DNA of 37,273 bases from Solirubrobacterales bacterium (GTDB taxonomy: Bacteria; Actinomycetota; Thermoleophilia; Solirubrobacterales; Solirubrobacteraceae), in assembly GCA_025964355.1 (NCBI GenBank), contig JAOPZB010000080.1, forward strand, positions 1 to 37,273. Direction: 5' to 3'. The notes beneath the pieces are model-generated. The model was not told the origin of the DNA, ran no database searches, and saw only the letters and a list, made by a program, of their open reading frames with translations. Every line of letters begins with the position of its first letter. Within the stretch, counting starts at the first letter, position 1. Position numbers and translations under genes: made by a program. This document shows positions 37,270 to 37,273 of this stretch, piece by piece.

Positions 37270-37273
37270 CGGC

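Noticed and set aside
1-37273. tRNA/rRNA genes, CRISPR arrays, transposases, phage or classical defence genes
   Set aside because: None recognised on either strand; no direct-repeat arrays with spacers and no integrase/transposase motifs.

Overview
High-GC actinobacterial window, probably Thermoleophilia/Solirubrobacterales (inferred from gene content and composition). From left to right it contains: the 5' part of uvrC; an ABC-F ATPase; a run of lipid or acyl-CoA genes (enoyl-CoA hydratase, two-domain SDR/acyl reductase-like protein, ABC-2 exporter, MBL hydrolase, thioesterase); two aldo/keto reductases; a VOC protein; a methyltransferase; an SOS-type mutagenesis cassette (imuB - DUF6504 - dnaE2); an mce operon on the minus strand with six different MCE/MlaD subunits, an embedded lytic transglycosylase/degenerate-LytM protein and an MlaF/Mkl-like ATPase; a small secreted protein; a PurM-like gene; an acyl-CoA dehydrogenase; and a 1011-aa secreted protein. 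The most novel signal is a cysteine-paired alternating A-B repeat architecture: about four A-B units in the 1011-aa protein and what looks like one unit in the 256-aa secreted protein nearby. The 1011-aa gene also changes codon usage sharply near 36.1 kb. Other leads are an mce operon with six subunits but no visible YrbE/MlaE permease, a LexA-like box laid over the predicted -10 of imuB, a ladder of in-frame palindromes in the ABC-F gene, and a recurrent TANNNT motif 6-10 nt before start codons that suggests leaderless transcription. No tRNA, rRNA, CRISPR array or transposon was recognised. All counts are by hand and no database search was run.
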